Assembly: GCA_012517065.1 (NCBI GenBank)
Contig: JAAYVR010000158.1
Location: forward strand, 1 to 35,377
Origin: Verrucomicrobiota bacterium
GTDB taxonomy: Bacteria; Verrucomicrobiota; Verrucomicrobiia; Limisphaerales; J093
Direction: 5' to 3'
DNA: 35,377 nt
Shown here: positions 26,301 through 34,933 of the stretch, in pieces
How positions within the stretch are numbered: position 1 is the first letter of the stretch
Layout: every line of letters starts with the position of its first letter
The notes under the pieces: generated by a model
Database searches by the model: none
What the model saw: only the letters and a program-made list of their open reading frames with translations
Told to the model about the DNA's origin: nothing
Program-made: the position numbers and the translations under genes

Positions 26301-26635
26301 TCGGGTTCATGGCCGGCGCCGGCATTGTTGTCCGTAATTCAATCATTCTCGTGGATTTCATCGAGCTGCGCCTTGGCGAAGGCAAGACACTGGCGGACGC
26401 CGTCATCGAGGCCGGTCTCATAAGATTTCGGCCGATCATGCTAACGGCGATGGCGGTTGTCGTGGGCGCAGCAGTGATACTGTTCGATCCGATTTTCCAA
26501 GGTTTGGCGATTTCCCTGATGGCTGGCGGCATCGTATCGATGCTGATCAGTCCGGTGGTCGTTCCGATTCTTTACTACATGACTCAATCGGCGCGCCACA
26601 AGCCGGTCACTGACAGCGCACCTGTTCAGCAATAG
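23324..26635 (+). CDS. RND family efflux transporter permease
   Basis: A 1103-residue inner-membrane pump of the AcrB/CzcA superfamily, of normal length. Helix 1 is near residues 23-40; the large porter loop contains [20 protein letters not shown]; helix 4 carries [14 protein letters not shown] with the two Asp residues of the proton relay; a second duplicated half begins near 560. Histidine-rich stretches GGHEHGEEP (about 303) and [16 protein letters not shown] (about 526) are notable and might bind metal, but could simply be linkers. Substrate is unknown; the thioredoxin and cysteine-rich small protein upstream hint at metals or reactive sulfur. ATG 23324 is chosen; the frame is open to 23237, inside the adaptor gene. 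Confidence 0.9.
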   Translation: MSSSNQHSVQSEGIAGRVAGAFINSKLTPLVVLASILLGVLAVVMLPREEEPQIKVPMIDVMVAMPGFTAKEVEERATRPMEKLLWEISGVEYIYTTSRPGESLAIVRFKVGEDPEESLVKLTHKLQANFDRIPHGVSFPLIKLKSIDDVPILALTLHSRTQDHYALRRLAAQVDDAVKQVPLVAETAIIGGARRQVRVLFDPARLAARNLSPAALVPVLTQANRQFVVGNLASNNRDIIVETGAFLTDAEQVGNVVVGVFGGKPVYLRDVAEIKDGPEELSQYVLFGRGGAVGGHEHGEEPAVTISVAKRPGANAIAVANAVLAKVDALKGRIIPADVEVSITRHYGETAAEKSNELLLHMGIAVVSVSFLIFLALGWREAGVVAVAIPSTLALTLLVFHLLGFTLNRITLFALIFSIGILVDDAIVVVENIVRHFHLPENKGRPFAKVAVEAVAEVGNPTILATFAVIAAVLPMATVGGMMGPYMRPIPVGASAAMLFSLIISFVVTPWAAIRILRWGRKGQGVGGHHSGGPEGSGGGEGLFSRIYRRSMRLLVESRAIRWGFLAALTGLLVIAMATVAIEWVKVKMLPFDNKSEFQVILNMPEGSALEMTARAAREIAAAVRDEPEVTDYQVYVGTAAPFNFNGLVRHYFMRRGASVADLQVNLVNKHDRSAQSHDIAKRVRPRVAAIAEKYGARVAVAEVPPGPPVLQTLVAEIYGPDESSRRALAREITAIFKNTEGVVDTDWYIEDDQPKATFVIDKEKAALHGVSAEIISTTLRLAAGGMSIDLLHKPTEKEDVPIVLQLPLANRTTPEELLSIRVQGDPRAAAAAGGMPPLVPLRELVKIEYSIADKSIYHKNLMPVTYVIGDVAGKIESPVYAILKMNKELRKLDARKFGGGNATIGIYNAQMPFTDVAPAIKWDGEWQITIEVFRDLGMSFAAVLILIYVLMVGWFRSFLTPLIVMIVIPFSLLGILPAHGALGAFFTATSMIGFMAGAGIVVRNSIILVDFIELRLGEGKTLADAVIEAGLIRFRPIMLTAMAVVVGAAVILFDPIFQGLAISLMAGGIVSMLISPVVVPILYYMTQSARHKPVTDSAPVQQ

Positions 26636-26793
26636 GAAATGCGTGGTTGATGGTCTTCCGAGACGGCACGTCAAGCGTCTGGAAGTAAGACCACCCCAGA
26701 GGCAATTACAATTCAGGTGCGATGAAACGCACCGGAGAATCGAGGTTATCCCTTGCCGCGCTTACTTCTTTGCCGTCGGGCCGAACTTTTCTC

Positions 26794-26822
26794 TTGCACA
26801 GCCCAGCGACTGGAATAATGTG
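26794..26822 (+). promoter_or_regulatory. possible sigma70-like promoter of the pseudopilin gene
   Basis: TTGCAC at 26794-26799 and TAATGT at 26817-26822 are spaced 17 bases. Transcription would begin only about ten bases before ATG 26840, which lacks a ribosome site, so the message may be nearly leaderless. Confidence 0.35.
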
Positions 26823-26839
26823 TTTTCAGTCGCTCGGCC

Positions 26840-27589
26840 ATGAAAAAAACACTTCACCGCGGCGGCAGGGTTCCAACCGCGTTGCGCAAACGGGCTTTTA
26901 CCCTGATCGAGCTTCTTGTTGTCATCGCCATTATCGCAATCCTCGCAGGTTTGTTGTTGCCTGCTCTCGCAAAGGCGAAGGAACAGGGAAACCGTGCGAA
27001 ATGCCTTAGCAACATAAAGCAAATCCTGACGGCAACGCACATGTACGTTAACGACAACCGCGACTATATGCCGTACACATCATGGAGCTCGGACACATTT
27101 GACGTGCCAAACTGGATGTACACGCGCGTTAGAACCAATCGCCCCCAGCACATGGTCGAGCTCGGCCAGCTCTGGCCTTATATGAACGCAAAGCAAGTGT
27201 ATTGGTGCCCGATGGACAAGACCAATACCCCCATGTTCAAACTCCGTGAAATGCAGGTGGGCAGCTATGTCATGAACGGCGCCGTGTCAGCGTATTCCAC
27301 CGGCCCGCGCGGGCCTTACACAACATATACCATGTCGGCTTTCATGCCGGACCGGATGCTTTACTGGGAAGCCGACGAAAAACAGCCGTCGAATTGGGAC
27401 AACGTCGCAAGCCGCCCCGACGAAGGCGTCACCTCGAGACATAACAACGGGTCCGTCATGGGAATGTTTGGGGGACATACCGAGTTTATGAAGTTCAAGC
27501 AGTATTGCCAGGAGGCCGGCATCGGCGGATACCCGGGAATCAGACCCGGCCGGTTCTGGTGCAACCCTGGCTCGACCAGAGGCGATTGA
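26840..27589 (+). CDS. prepilin-type N-terminal cleavage/methylation domain protein
   Basis: A 249-residue pseudopilin-like protein. The N-terminal [20 protein letters not shown] is a class III signal: a basic leader, cleavage before Phe, Glu at +5, then a long hydrophobic helix; here the residue before Phe is Ala rather than Gly. After it, [21 protein letters not shown] is the form seen in the very numerous type II secretion G-like / DUF1559-like proteins of Verrucomicrobiota and Planctomycetota. The C-terminal half, with [18 protein letters not shown], matches the H-x-DG-like tail of that group. Its role is unknown. A small lipoprotein gene follows 60 bases downstream. Confidence 0.88.
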   Translation: MKKTLHRGGRVPTALRKRAFTLIELLVVIAIIAILAGLLLPALAKAKEQGNRAKCLSNIKQILTATHMYVNDNRDYMPYTSWSSDTFDVPNWMYTRVRTNRPQHMVELGQLWPYMNAKQVYWCPMDKTNTPMFKLREMQVGSYVMNGAVSAYSTGPRGPYTTYTMSAFMPDRMLYWEADEKQPSNWDNVASRPDEGVTSRHNNGSVMGMFGGHTEFMKFKQYCQEAGIGGYPGIRPGRFWCNPGSTRGD

Positions 27590-27649
27590 CCTTCGCTTGC
27601 CGCGTGCACCGCGGGTTTTGTCCTGAATCGAACCGATTTGCCAGTGAAC

Positions 27650-28048
27650 ATGCGAACAACCAAAACAACCCGAGCGACCGTCATTTGCATGGTCTTGAGC
27701 GGATGTGTGGCTCTTACGGCGTGCAAACGCGCTTCCGATGAACCACGCCTCGAAACCAAGAATCCAAAGGTCGCAGCGTCCCAGCTCGAACAAGCGTTTG
27801 CAAGCGCACCATCCGATGTTGCAGAACAAGCAAAGGCCGCCGCCCAAGCCATGCAGGCCGGTGAGTATGAACGTGCCATAACGTCTTTGGAAGCCGTCCG
27901 CGGTCAGGAGAACCTCACGCTTGAACAGGGCATGGCAGTCCACAGTTCGGTCGTAAGCATGGAGGCCAAACTTATTCAGGCAATACAAGCTGGCGATCCC
28001 AACGCCAAACGTGCTTACGAGCTCCTCAAAGCTCTCAAACGAAATTAG
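27650..28048 (+). CDS. small lipoprotein of unknown function
   Basis: A 132-residue protein with a lipoprotein signal ending CVALTACKR, the Cys near residue 25. The mature part is helical and rich in Ala and Gln, for example AEQAKAAAQAMQAGEYERAI, reminiscent of one TPR-like helical pair. ATG 27650 is chosen; TTG 27638 and GTG 27644 are in frame. It follows the pseudopilin-like gene on the same strand, an arrangement I think recurs in related genomes, though I cannot check this here. No enzymatic motif is visible. Confidence 0.65.
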   Translation: MRTTKTTRATVICMVLSGCVALTACKRASDEPRLETKNPKVAASQLEQAFASAPSDVAEQAKAAAQAMQAGEYERAITSLEAVRGQENLTLEQGMAVHSSVVSMEAKLIQAIQAGDPNAKRAYELLKALKRN

Positions 28049-28183
28049 CCGGGCCGAACATCCGTGTTATCCGTTCGTCCGCGATAAACCTGCGGTCAGC
28101 CAACTGCGTTCTACTTGTCCCCACTCCATCGTCCGCCGAACAACTTGCCACTCCCAAAAAGCAAGACATCTGCTACCATCCCA

Positions 28184-28273
28184 TTTTTCTGCCATCGATT
28201 TTTCTGCCCACGATTTTTCTGCCATCAATTTTTCTGCCAATGATGTTTCTGCCCTCTTTCGTCTGTTTCTGCT
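28184..28273. repeat. 15-base tandem repeat, TTTTTCTGCC units
   Basis: TTTTTCTGCC or TGTTTCTGCC begins at 28184, 28199, 28214, 28229 and 28244, exactly 15 bases apart, with 5-base variable spacers; a weaker unit is at 28264. On the minus strand it would read as AEK repeats, but there is no convincing gene. It lies between convergent genes. Confidence 0.85.
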
Positions 28274-28280
28274 GTCACCA

Positions 28281-28304
28281 AAAACTGCGTGCAGTTTCTT
28301 TTTG
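28281..28304 (+). terminator. possible weak intrinsic terminator
   Basis: AAACTG and CAGTTT around a 4-base loop, followed by CTTTTTG, lie downstream of the pseudopilin and lipoprotein genes, beyond the 15-base repeats. The stem is short and A/T-rich. Confidence 0.35.
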
Positions 28305-28317
28305 TAGCCGGGAGTAA

Positions 28318-28373
28318 CAAGAAGAGCGGTGCGTGATGTATATGCGGACCGAGGATTGATCCCGCTCTTGTTG
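28318..28373. other. inverted repeat between convergent genes
   Basis: CAAGAAGAGCGG (28318-28329) and CCGCTCTTGTTG (28362-28373) pair at 11 of 12 positions, ending right at the stop codon of the minus-strand gene. It may help end transcription from either side, but there is no strong T-run. Confidence 0.45.
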
Positions 28374-30743
28374 TCATTGCTGACCAAGCGACGGTGCGGA
28401 ATCCGTTATCTCAAACGGGACGGCCGGTAAATATCCAATTGGAGACCGGCGTTGGGCTGTCTGCCCACTGCGGGTACCTTGCCCGCCAACGGAAACGACC
28501 TTGAAGATAAGGTTTCCCTTCAAATCCGTTTTCGTCTTTGACCCGTCACATTTCAAGCTGACTTCTGCGGTCCCATCTGAAATGGCGAAAGAAGCCAGTT
28601 CAACGCCCTCAGGGGGATCGTCGAGTTCCAGTTCGAATCGCCCGCCCGGATTGCGCGAACCAAGGTCAAACCGTGTCCGTGTTGTTCCACCCGGTGCAAT
28701 TCGCACCGGCTCGGAGCTGAGCCTCAGTGAAGGCAGCCGCATCGCTTGTCTGCCGATCACTGCCACTTTGAGTTCTTGTGCCGGGACAAGGTGGTGATAA
28801 GCGAACGCCTGCATCATGTCGTCTGCGGGCACTACGGCCCGCGCAACCGGTTTACCCCCGACGATCGCAAGGCCCTCGATTGTGAGATTGATCGGCTCTG
28901 TGAATGGCTTCTGGGGCGCGGTCAATGTGATGCGGACCCGATCGCTTCCCGGAGGGATGCGCCCGCCGCCGAGGCTGAACCCGTGTGTTTCTCCGCCAAG
29001 CCTCAGCGTGATCTCTCCATCAAACCCGTCTTTTCGCAGGGCGTAAACCGCCAGCGGAAAAGTCGCCCCAGCGCGCATGTTCACCGAAGAAGGAACAACA
29101 CGCACGCTGAAGTCCGGTCTGGGTGAGCTGACGCGCAGGCGGTAACAGTACTCGGCGCCGCCTTTCTGCTGAGCATCTGTAATGCAGACCAGATAATCGC
29201 CGTCCGAAGGCAATGCTGTGATGATATATGAATCTGCCTGATGCGTTATGAGTGGCGCGCTTCTGTCTGGGAAATCATCGTTGCGGGCAACCACCGCTCC
29301 GGACAACGCGCGAAGCTCCACAACCGAGTCAAGCGGCGAATTCAACCGGCGTGCGCGGACTTCAACGACCACCTTGTCACCCGCTTTTCCACGGAATCGG
29401 AACACATCCCTGTCGCCGGGCGTGCCGATCCTGCCGTTGACAATGACCGGCTGCACAATTTCTTGGGCAATGTTTGAAATGTCGTTTGGTTCAACCTCGA
29501 GGCATTCCGGGAGGTCGGAAACATCAAACGGCATGCCGTTGGACGGGCACTTCTCCGTATCCAGCCGAACGGTTTCCAAAACAGCAAGCGCACTGGAATT
29601 TGTGCGCGTCAGCGTTTTCGCCGGAAGATTCCAGCCATCCAATTGGATTGTGGTTTGTTCACCTGATCTTCCGCCAAGTGGGAAAACGCTGGTTATGAAC
29701 GGGAGTTCGCCTGCAGTGATCCGATAGACAAAATCTTCACGCCCTCTGTAGAGCGCGTCCTTGACTTCAAGGTAGTAATCGCCTGTGGCCGGGACCTCAA
29801 AATGCAAAACCGGATCCGGATTGAATCGGAAATCGTCACAGTACGCCAGTTCGCGTCCCTTTGTGTCGTACACGGCGAGCGTGGATTGGAACCAGCCGGG
29901 CACAGCGTCAGCCAAATATGGAATGAGGGCTCGCGCCTGCGCCACAAACACAAAGCGTTGCCCCCGGCGCGCACTAAATCGGAATCTGTCAACACCGCCT
30001 GCCAGAATCTGACCGTTCAACACCGTCGGAAGCGCAATCCGAATCTCAGTGTTTGTTTGGGCCAGTGCTGGCGCCTTTGTGAACCGCTCGCGAAAACGGT
30101 CCAGAGCCGGATTCGGCGGCGTCGCGTGCGGCTTCGAAGTTTCATCCAAAACCCCGACGCAGAACTTCAACGGGTTCGTGAGACCACCGCGGGTGCCCAA
30201 ACGAATCTCGCGATCGCCGAGCTCGGCATCTTGCTGGATGGTCACCTCGACCTTCACGGCTTCTGCAAGAGCCGGAGTTGCCTGCCGGTTTGGCGCGTAT
30301 TTCAGGATTTGCTCCCTGATCTCTGCCAGTGTTTTCTCATCCTCGGCGGTCCATTGATTTGTAGAAGACACCTGAGCGCCGGTTTGACGCTGGCCTCTGC
30401 GCATTGCCGCCTGCTTGCGCTGTTGAAGCTCGAGAAACTTGTCGCGCAATGTGTTGAACTGTCCCATCGACATTGGTTTGATGAGCTCGATGACCTTCGC
30501 CGAGATTCCAGAGCCCGACACGTACGCGTTCGTTGCACCATCCAAAAACTGGCCTCCCACAGTCACCAAGGTCGTCTTCCCCCGTTGTCCGCCTGCCGGA
30601 TAAACGTAACCTATGCGGGGTTGAGGAGTTTGAGCGAGCGGTGTGCAGACGCACAACAAGGCAACAGCAGGAATTGCCAACCATGTGCCCATCCTGAATC
30701 TGCCGGAACCCTCGCGTGGCTGATTCATGGAATCGATCTTCAT
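28374..30743 (-). CDS. exported protein with pre-peptidase C-terminal-like domains
   Basis: A 789-residue exported protein with a signal peptide (about residues 15-37, ending PLAQT). An IPT/TIG-like start, PRIGYVYPAGGQRGKTTLVT, is followed by a helical insert and then two PPC-type beta-sandwich modules near residues 230-350 (with ATGDYYLEVKDALYRGREDF) and 410-540 (with EPNDISNIAQEI and DRDVFRFRGKAGDKV). Beta-rich C-terminal domains follow. Proteins of this type are regularly encoded next to DUF1501 genes, as here: ten bases separate its ATG 30743 from the DUF1501 stop. An earlier in-frame ATG at 30785 would overlap that gene. Its biochemical role is not known. Confidence 0.75.
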   Translation of the reverse strand: MKIDSMNQPREGSGRFRMGTWLAIPAVALLCVCTPLAQTPQPRIGYVYPAGGQRGKTTLVTVGGQFLDGATNAYVSGSGISAKVIELIKPMSMGQFNTLRDKFLELQQRKQAAMRRGQRQTGAQVSSTNQWTAEDEKTLAEIREQILKYAPNRQATPALAEAVKVEVTIQQDAELGDREIRLGTRGGLTNPLKFCVGVLDETSKPHATPPNPALDRFRERFTKAPALAQTNTEIRIALPTVLNGQILAGGVDRFRFSARRGQRFVFVAQARALIPYLADAVPGWFQSTLAVYDTKGRELAYCDDFRFNPDPVLHFEVPATGDYYLEVKDALYRGREDFVYRITAGELPFITSVFPLGGRSGEQTTIQLDGWNLPAKTLTRTNSSALAVLETVRLDTEKCPSNGMPFDVSDLPECLEVEPNDISNIAQEIVQPVIVNGRIGTPGDRDVFRFRGKAGDKVVVEVRARRLNSPLDSVVELRALSGAVVARNDDFPDRSAPLITHQADSYIITALPSDGDYLVCITDAQQKGGAEYCYRLRVSSPRPDFSVRVVPSSVNMRAGATFPLAVYALRKDGFDGEITLRLGGETHGFSLGGGRIPPGSDRVRITLTAPQKPFTEPINLTIEGLAIVGGKPVARAVVPADDMMQAFAYHHLVPAQELKVAVIGRQAMRLPSLRLSSEPVRIAPGGTTRTRFDLGSRNPGGRFELELDDPPEGVELASFAISDGTAEVSLKCDGSKTKTDLKGNLIFKVVSVGGQGTRSGQTAQRRSPIGYLPAVPFEITDSAPSLGQQ

Positions 30744-30753
30744 GAGCTGGTTT

Positions 30754-32190
30754 TCAGACTGACATGATTTCTTTGAGCAATCCACCCGACTGAACCCCGT
30801 CTGATTTACCTGGAATCACTCTGGCCGCCAATCCCTGCGGATGTGGAAGTGCCGCGTCCAAGTCAATCCCGAGCAATTCATACATGCTCGCCAAAAGGTC
30901 CATCGGATACACAGGACGCTCTTTGACCTCTTCGCCACGCGCATCCGACGCCCCAACCACACATCCGCCCTTGAATCCGCCACCAGCCACAAGCGCAGAG
31001 AATACCTTGCCGTAGTGGTTGCGCCCCCCGCTCCACGGCGGTTCCCACTGGATCTTCGGAGTTCGGCCAAACTCGCCACAGCACCAAATTATTGTGCTCG
31101 CAAGAAGACCGCGATCGGACAAATCCTGGATTAGCGATGCAAGTCCCTTGTCGAGTTCGGGCAACTTGCGACGCATCGCTTGGAAATGCTGCTTGTGAGT
31201 GTCCCACCCCTCGTAGTTGATCGTCACATATGGCACACCGCGTTCGACCAGCCGCCGCGCCATAAGACAAGACTGGCCAAATGTGTTGCGCCCGTAACGC
31301 TCGCGGACATCGTCGCCCTCTTGTGTCAAATCGAACACTTTTGCGCCCTCGCCCAGAATAAGGTCGTAGGCCTCCTCTTCAGCCTTGGCCAAAGCCGTCA
31401 TGGCGGGTGTGCCGGCCAAAGCGCGCTCGAGCGTGTTCAGTTCCCCGAGCAGAGCACGGCGGTTCTGCTGTCGTTCGCGCGAAATCCCAGGGGCAACCAC
31501 GCCTTCGACCGCGAACGGAGTTTTGGCAGGGTCGCCGCCCGTTGCGAAGGGCTTGTACCGCTGGCCGAGAAACCCGGACTCTGAAAACCGCCCTTGCAGC
31601 CGGGTCAGTACTATGTAAGGCGGAATGAGCCCCGTGTATCCCGCGTCGTAGCCCTTGAACAGCGACACGACTGCGCCAATGCACGGATACACATCACGCC
31701 CACCCGGCGGCCTGCCAGTCTGGACAAGATAAGCCGCTGTTTCATGCGCATTCACGCCGTGGGTGAGGCTGCGAATGATCGAGTACTTGTCAGCCTGTTT
31801 GGCCAGCAACGGCAGCAACTCGCAAATGCGGATTCCATCAACGTTTGTTGTCACCGGATTGTTGAACGGACCGCAGTAATCGTTTCCCGCCTCTGGTTTG
31901 GGATCAAAAGTGTCAAGGTGCGATGCGCCGCCCCAGAGCCATATTTGGATTACGGCCTTTGCTTTTGCGCCTGCTCTGACCTTCAACTGCCTCGAGGCCG
32001 CAATAGCAGGCAGAGTTAATCCGCCCGCCATCAACAGGCCTGCTGTCCCCGCAATTCCGCGTTTGATGGCTTGTCTTCGAGAGAGTCGCTCGCCATGGGT
32101 ACCCGCATCATTGCCTTGCGTAATCGCGCTCATGCCAAAATGCCTTGCCAAATCGTGAGCCACTATGCCTTTCAATGTCTCGAAGGTCAA
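30754..32190 (-). CDS. DUF1501 protein with Tat signal
   Basis: A 478-residue member of the DUF1501 family, an alkaline-phosphatase-superfamily-like (sulfatase-type) fold abundant in Planctomycetota and Verrucomicrobiota. A twin-arginine signal, LSRRQAIKRGIAGTAGLLMA, is near residues 36-55. Family landmarks are IQIWLWGGASHLDTFDPKPE, SLTHGVNAHETAAYL, and WCCGEFGRTPKIQWEPPWSG followed by GRNHYGKVFSALVAGGG. The function is unestablished; these genes usually follow a DUF1549/DUF1553 cytochrome-type gene, which is missing here. TTG 32190, with AGGA five bases upstream, is used; ATG 32133 is an alternative. It is co-transcribed with the pre-peptidase-domain gene and divergent from the universal stress gene. 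Confidence 0.85.
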   Translation of the reverse strand: MTFETLKGIVAHDLARHFGMSAITQGNDAGTHGERLSRRQAIKRGIAGTAGLLMAGGLTLPAIAASRQLKVRAGAKAKAVIQIWLWGGASHLDTFDPKPEAGNDYCGPFNNPVTTNVDGIRICELLPLLAKQADKYSIIRSLTHGVNAHETAAYLVQTGRPPGGRDVYPCIGAVVSLFKGYDAGYTGLIPPYIVLTRLQGRFSESGFLGQRYKPFATGGDPAKTPFAVEGVVAPGISRERQQNRRALLGELNTLERALAGTPAMTALAKAEEEAYDLILGEGAKVFDLTQEGDDVRERYGRNTFGQSCLMARRLVERGVPYVTINYEGWDTHKQHFQAMRRKLPELDKGLASLIQDLSDRGLLASTIIWCCGEFGRTPKIQWEPPWSGGRNHYGKVFSALVAGGGFKGGCVVGASDARGEEVKERPVYPMDLLASMYELLGIDLDAALPHPQGLAARVIPGKSDGVQSGGLLKEIMSV

Positions 32191-32355
32191 AAAGATCCTG
32201 ACTTGGTACGTTCCCTGCTATTTCTAGCTCCCACAGCCGGTTACGCCTGACTATGCGACTGATGAAAAGCGCTGGCAGTCCAGAGCCGGACGGTGTCAAA
32301 TAGCGCTCAGGGAACGCCGGAAAAGCCTAAGCATTCAGAAGAAGGAACAACTAGT

Positions 32356-33216
32356 ATGCAATCAAGTCGGGAAACAACAAGATGGCAGATCAAGAATGTT
32401 TTCCATCCCTCAGATTTCAGCGAAGCCAGTGAAATCGCCTTTGCACACGCACTCAAGTTCGCGCTTGTCAGCCGGGCAAGACTGAGCATGCTCCACGTCG
32501 CCACAGAATCCGAGGAGTCCGGCCGTTTCCCGCGTGTTCGCGAAACACTGGAAAAGTGGGGAATTATTCCCCCGGGCAGCGGCAAGGACGCCGTCTCAGC
32601 CCTTGGAATGGACGTCAGAAAAGTTGTCGAAAAACATGGCGATCCTGTCCACGTGGTGCTCTCGTACCTCCGAAGGCATCCGGCCGATTTGATCGTCCTT
32701 GCCACTCACCAGTACCAGGGCAAGGAACGGTGGTTCAAAAGATCAGTGTCCGAACCAATAGCACGGCGTTCCCGTCAAATGACGCTGTTTGTGCCGCACG
32801 GTGTGGTTGGTTTCGTGTCACGTGACACCGGCGCATTGTCACTCGGCAAGGTGCTCATTCCAGTAACCGAAAACCCATCTCCGGTCCCGGCCATAGACGC
32901 GGCTGTTCGAACAGCCCAGAGCCTCAAATGCTCAAAAATGTCATTCACTTTGCTTCATGTGGGCGGTCAATCGAGCATGCCGGATTGCCCGGTAAAGCGC
33001 GAGGAAGGATGGCAGTGGGACCAGACCATCCGCGAAGGCGAAGTCGTCGAACAAATTCTGCAAACTGCTGCGGATATCTCTGCCGACATGATCGTCATGT
33101 CCACCAAGGGCCGCAGTGGTTTCCTCGATGCTCTGCGCGGCAGCACAACCGAACAGGTGCTGCGTCGCGCCAGATGCCCACTGCTCGCAGTGCCAGTGGC
33201 CGCCGAAGAAGACTGA
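32356..33216 (+). CDS. tandem universal stress protein (two UspA domains)
   Basis: A 286-residue cytoplasmic protein of two UspA domains. The first (about residues 12-145) starts IKNVFHPSDFSEASEIAFAH and has a degenerate nucleotide site. The second (about 165-280) keeps the full ATP-binding motif G-x2-G-x9-G-S/T in STKGRSGFLDALRGST, then CPLLAVP. Such tandem forms bind ATP and take part in stress responses, details varying. ATG 32356 is preferred since GAAGGA lies nine bases upstream; the frame is open to 32293. It diverges from the DUF1501 gene and is convergent with ferrochelatase. Confidence 0.9.
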   Translation: MQSSRETTRWQIKNVFHPSDFSEASEIAFAHALKFALVSRARLSMLHVATESEESGRFPRVRETLEKWGIIPPGSGKDAVSALGMDVRKVVEKHGDPVHVVLSYLRRHPADLIVLATHQYQGKERWFKRSVSEPIARRSRQMTLFVPHGVVGFVSRDTGALSLGKVLIPVTENPSPVPAIDAAVRTAQSLKCSKMSFTLLHVGGQSSMPDCPVKREEGWQWDQTIREGEVVEQILQTAADISADMIVMSTKGRSGFLDALRGSTTEQVLRRARCPLLAVPVAAEED

Positions 33217-33228
33217 CTGCCGAGACAT

Positions 33229-33240
33229 AGGCATATGCCT
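33229..33240. other. 12-base perfect palindrome between convergent genes
   Basis: AGGCATATGCCT lies in the 71-base gap between the universal stress and ferrochelatase stops. It may be a remnant or a chance palindrome; no T-run follows. Confidence 0.35.
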
Positions 33241-33287
33241 CGCGCACCGCTGAGGGCATGAAGAATGTGGGCTCGACCAGAGAATCC

Positions 33288-34301
33288 TTACCACGGTTCT
33301 TTTAACATCTGCGTGAGCGCATCAAGCCATGCCGGATGATCGTTCAGGCATGGAACCATGACAAATTCTCCGCCGCCAGCATTCTGGTACAATTCCTTTG
33401 CGCGCACGCCGATTTCTTCCAAGGTTTCAAGACAATCGGCAACGAAAGAAGGGCAAATCACCACCAACCGCTTGCAGCCCTGGTGCCCCAAGTGTTTGAT
33501 CGTGTCGAAAGTCTCCGGCTGAAGCCAACGGCAGGGACCGAAACGCGATTGAAATGCAAAAGAAAAACTGCACTCCCCCAAACCGGCTTTCGCAACGAAC
33601 GCTTTCATCGTTCGCACACACTGGGCCCGATAGCATGTCGGCGTTGCCGGACCATCGATTTCACAGCAGTCTGATCGGACAAGGCACTGTTTCTTGCTCG
33701 GGTCAGCCTTGCGAATGTGCCGTTCAGGTAAACCGTGGAAACTGAAAAGCAAATGGTCAAAACCACGACGCAACTCAGGTTCGGCCGTGGCCACCAGCGC
33801 TCCTATATACGCCGGATGATCGTAAAAAGGCGGCTGCACCCTCATGCTCAGGGTCGGTGCCATCTCCTGTATCAACTCGCGCATTCGTGCCACGGCTGTT
33901 TCGTAGCTCGAGATCGCGTAATGCGGGAAAAGGGGGACCGCAACAAGCTCGTCGATGTTGTGACCGAGCAAACGTTCGAGCGCGCTGGCGATGCTTGGCT
34001 TCCCGTAACGCATTCCTAGTTCGACCGGCAGGCCAAGGCGATCCTCGAGAAGGCCTTGAACCCGCCGACAGGTCGTCACCAAGGGCGATCCATTCGGTGT
34101 CCAAATCTTTGCGTATGCAGCGGCGGAGAATCGCGCCCGGAACGGCAAAACCGCAAAGTTAACTATCAATGCTCGCAGCAGCCACGGCACGTCCATTACC
34201 CGCGCGTCCATGAGAAACTCGCGCAGGTACTGCCGCACATGCTGGACATCCGGCGAATCCGGCGATCCAGTGTTCAACAGGATTACGCCTCGGGCGTTCA
34301 C
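33288..34301 (-). CDS. hemH: ferrochelatase
   Basis: A 337-residue ferrochelatase, the last enzyme of protohaem synthesis, inserting Fe2+ into protoporphyrin IX. The N-terminus MNARGVILLNTGSPDSP is the family start, and GTG 34301 is firm because an in-frame stop lies three codons upstream. The catalytic His is in LLFSFHGLPERH and the conserved Glu in VADCLETLEEIG. The loop CLVRSDCCEIDGPATPTC has four cysteines plus a fifth at YRAQC, as in Bacteroidota-like enzymes; an iron-sulfur cluster is not established for these. Length is normal. The gene stands alone, convergent with the stress gene. Confidence 0.95.
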   Translation of the reverse strand: MNARGVILLNTGSPDSPDVQHVRQYLREFLMDARVMDVPWLLRALIVNFAVLPFRARFSAAAYAKIWTPNGSPLVTTCRRVQGLLEDRLGLPVELGMRYGKPSIASALERLLGHNIDELVAVPLFPHYAISSYETAVARMRELIQEMAPTLSMRVQPPFYDHPAYIGALVATAEPELRRGFDHLLFSFHGLPERHIRKADPSKKQCLVRSDCCEIDGPATPTCYRAQCVRTMKAFVAKAGLGECSFSFAFQSRFGPCRWLQPETFDTIKHLGHQGCKRLVVICPSFVADCLETLEEIGVRAKELYQNAGGGEFVMVPCLNDHPAWLDALTQMLKEPW

Positions 34302-34467
34302 AAGCCATTACGCTACCCACAGCCTGAACCACGGCCGAAGCCGCGCCTGCCACGTTGCATTACCAACCTGTGCAGAACCACCAACCCACAAGACCACAAA
34401 TCCTTTCGTCTGCCAATACTGATGTCGCGATGAGACCATCATCGCAAACTTTGTCGGCTCACCGGTC

Positions 34468-34488
34468 AAACTCTGGGACCCAGAGTTT
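34468..34488. other. 21-base perfect palindrome with central A
   Basis: AAACTCTGGG (34468-34477) and CCCAGAGTTT (34479-34488) are exact complements around one base. As RNA it could form a 9-base stem with loop GAC. It lies about 170 bases upstream of hemH; an operator or a mobile-element scar are both possible. Confidence 0.5.
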
Positions 34489-34563
34489 CTTCCCTGCTTA
34501 AGTAACAAAGGTATCGACAAACATGACGACAAAGGCAGACGGATCACCACCAATGAATGCAGG

Positions 34564-34800
34564 AATACCGTGTCTGTCACTCTATTTGCTCACCCAGCGC
34601 CAAACCCTCACAATTCCCTCACGACGATCCCCGGAAACGTCACTCATTACACCACAATGCCCGCCCAGCCCGGCCCGACCCGGCCACCACAATATCGTGT
34701 CTGTCACTCTATTTGTTCGCCCAGCGCCAAACCCCTGCCAACCCCTCAAAACAGTCCCCGGAAACTTCAGCTCTGACGCAACAATGCCCTTTCAGCCCGG
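34564..34800 (+). repeat. two tandem 110-base units, each starting with the conserved core
   Basis: Units at 34564-34673 and 34691-34800 align without net gaps. Both start AATA, then CGTGTCTGTCACTC and TATTTG, continue through CCCAGCGCCAAACC and TCCCCGGAAAC, and end ACAATGCCC, then CAGCCCGG. Divergence is spread along the unit. These are conserved-core copies 5 and 6, lying 3' of the second transposase. Confidence 0.8.
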
Positions 34801-34933
34801 TTCAACACTCCTCCCACTGCGGATCTCACCCTGATCACCAAGCCAACCAAGCCGGCAATCACAACACGTGAAAACAATCCCCCATCGCCGATCACCTTCA
34901 CCAGGGCTTCGGCATCCCTCAACTACGATCTCT

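Noticed and set aside
26651-26694. Terminator after the RND operon
   Set aside because: GGTCTTCC and GGAAGTAAGACC pair only with an internal bulge and no T-run follows, so it was not called.
28184-28273. Possible CRISPR array
   Set aside because: The repeat core is 10 bases with 5-base spacers, far too short, and no cas genes are in the window.
34523-34871. Overlapping ~100-codon frames with repeated ITVCHSICSPSAKP-like peptides
   Set aside because: The peptide repetition comes from the tandem DNA units; three frames are open at once and no frame has a ribosome site.
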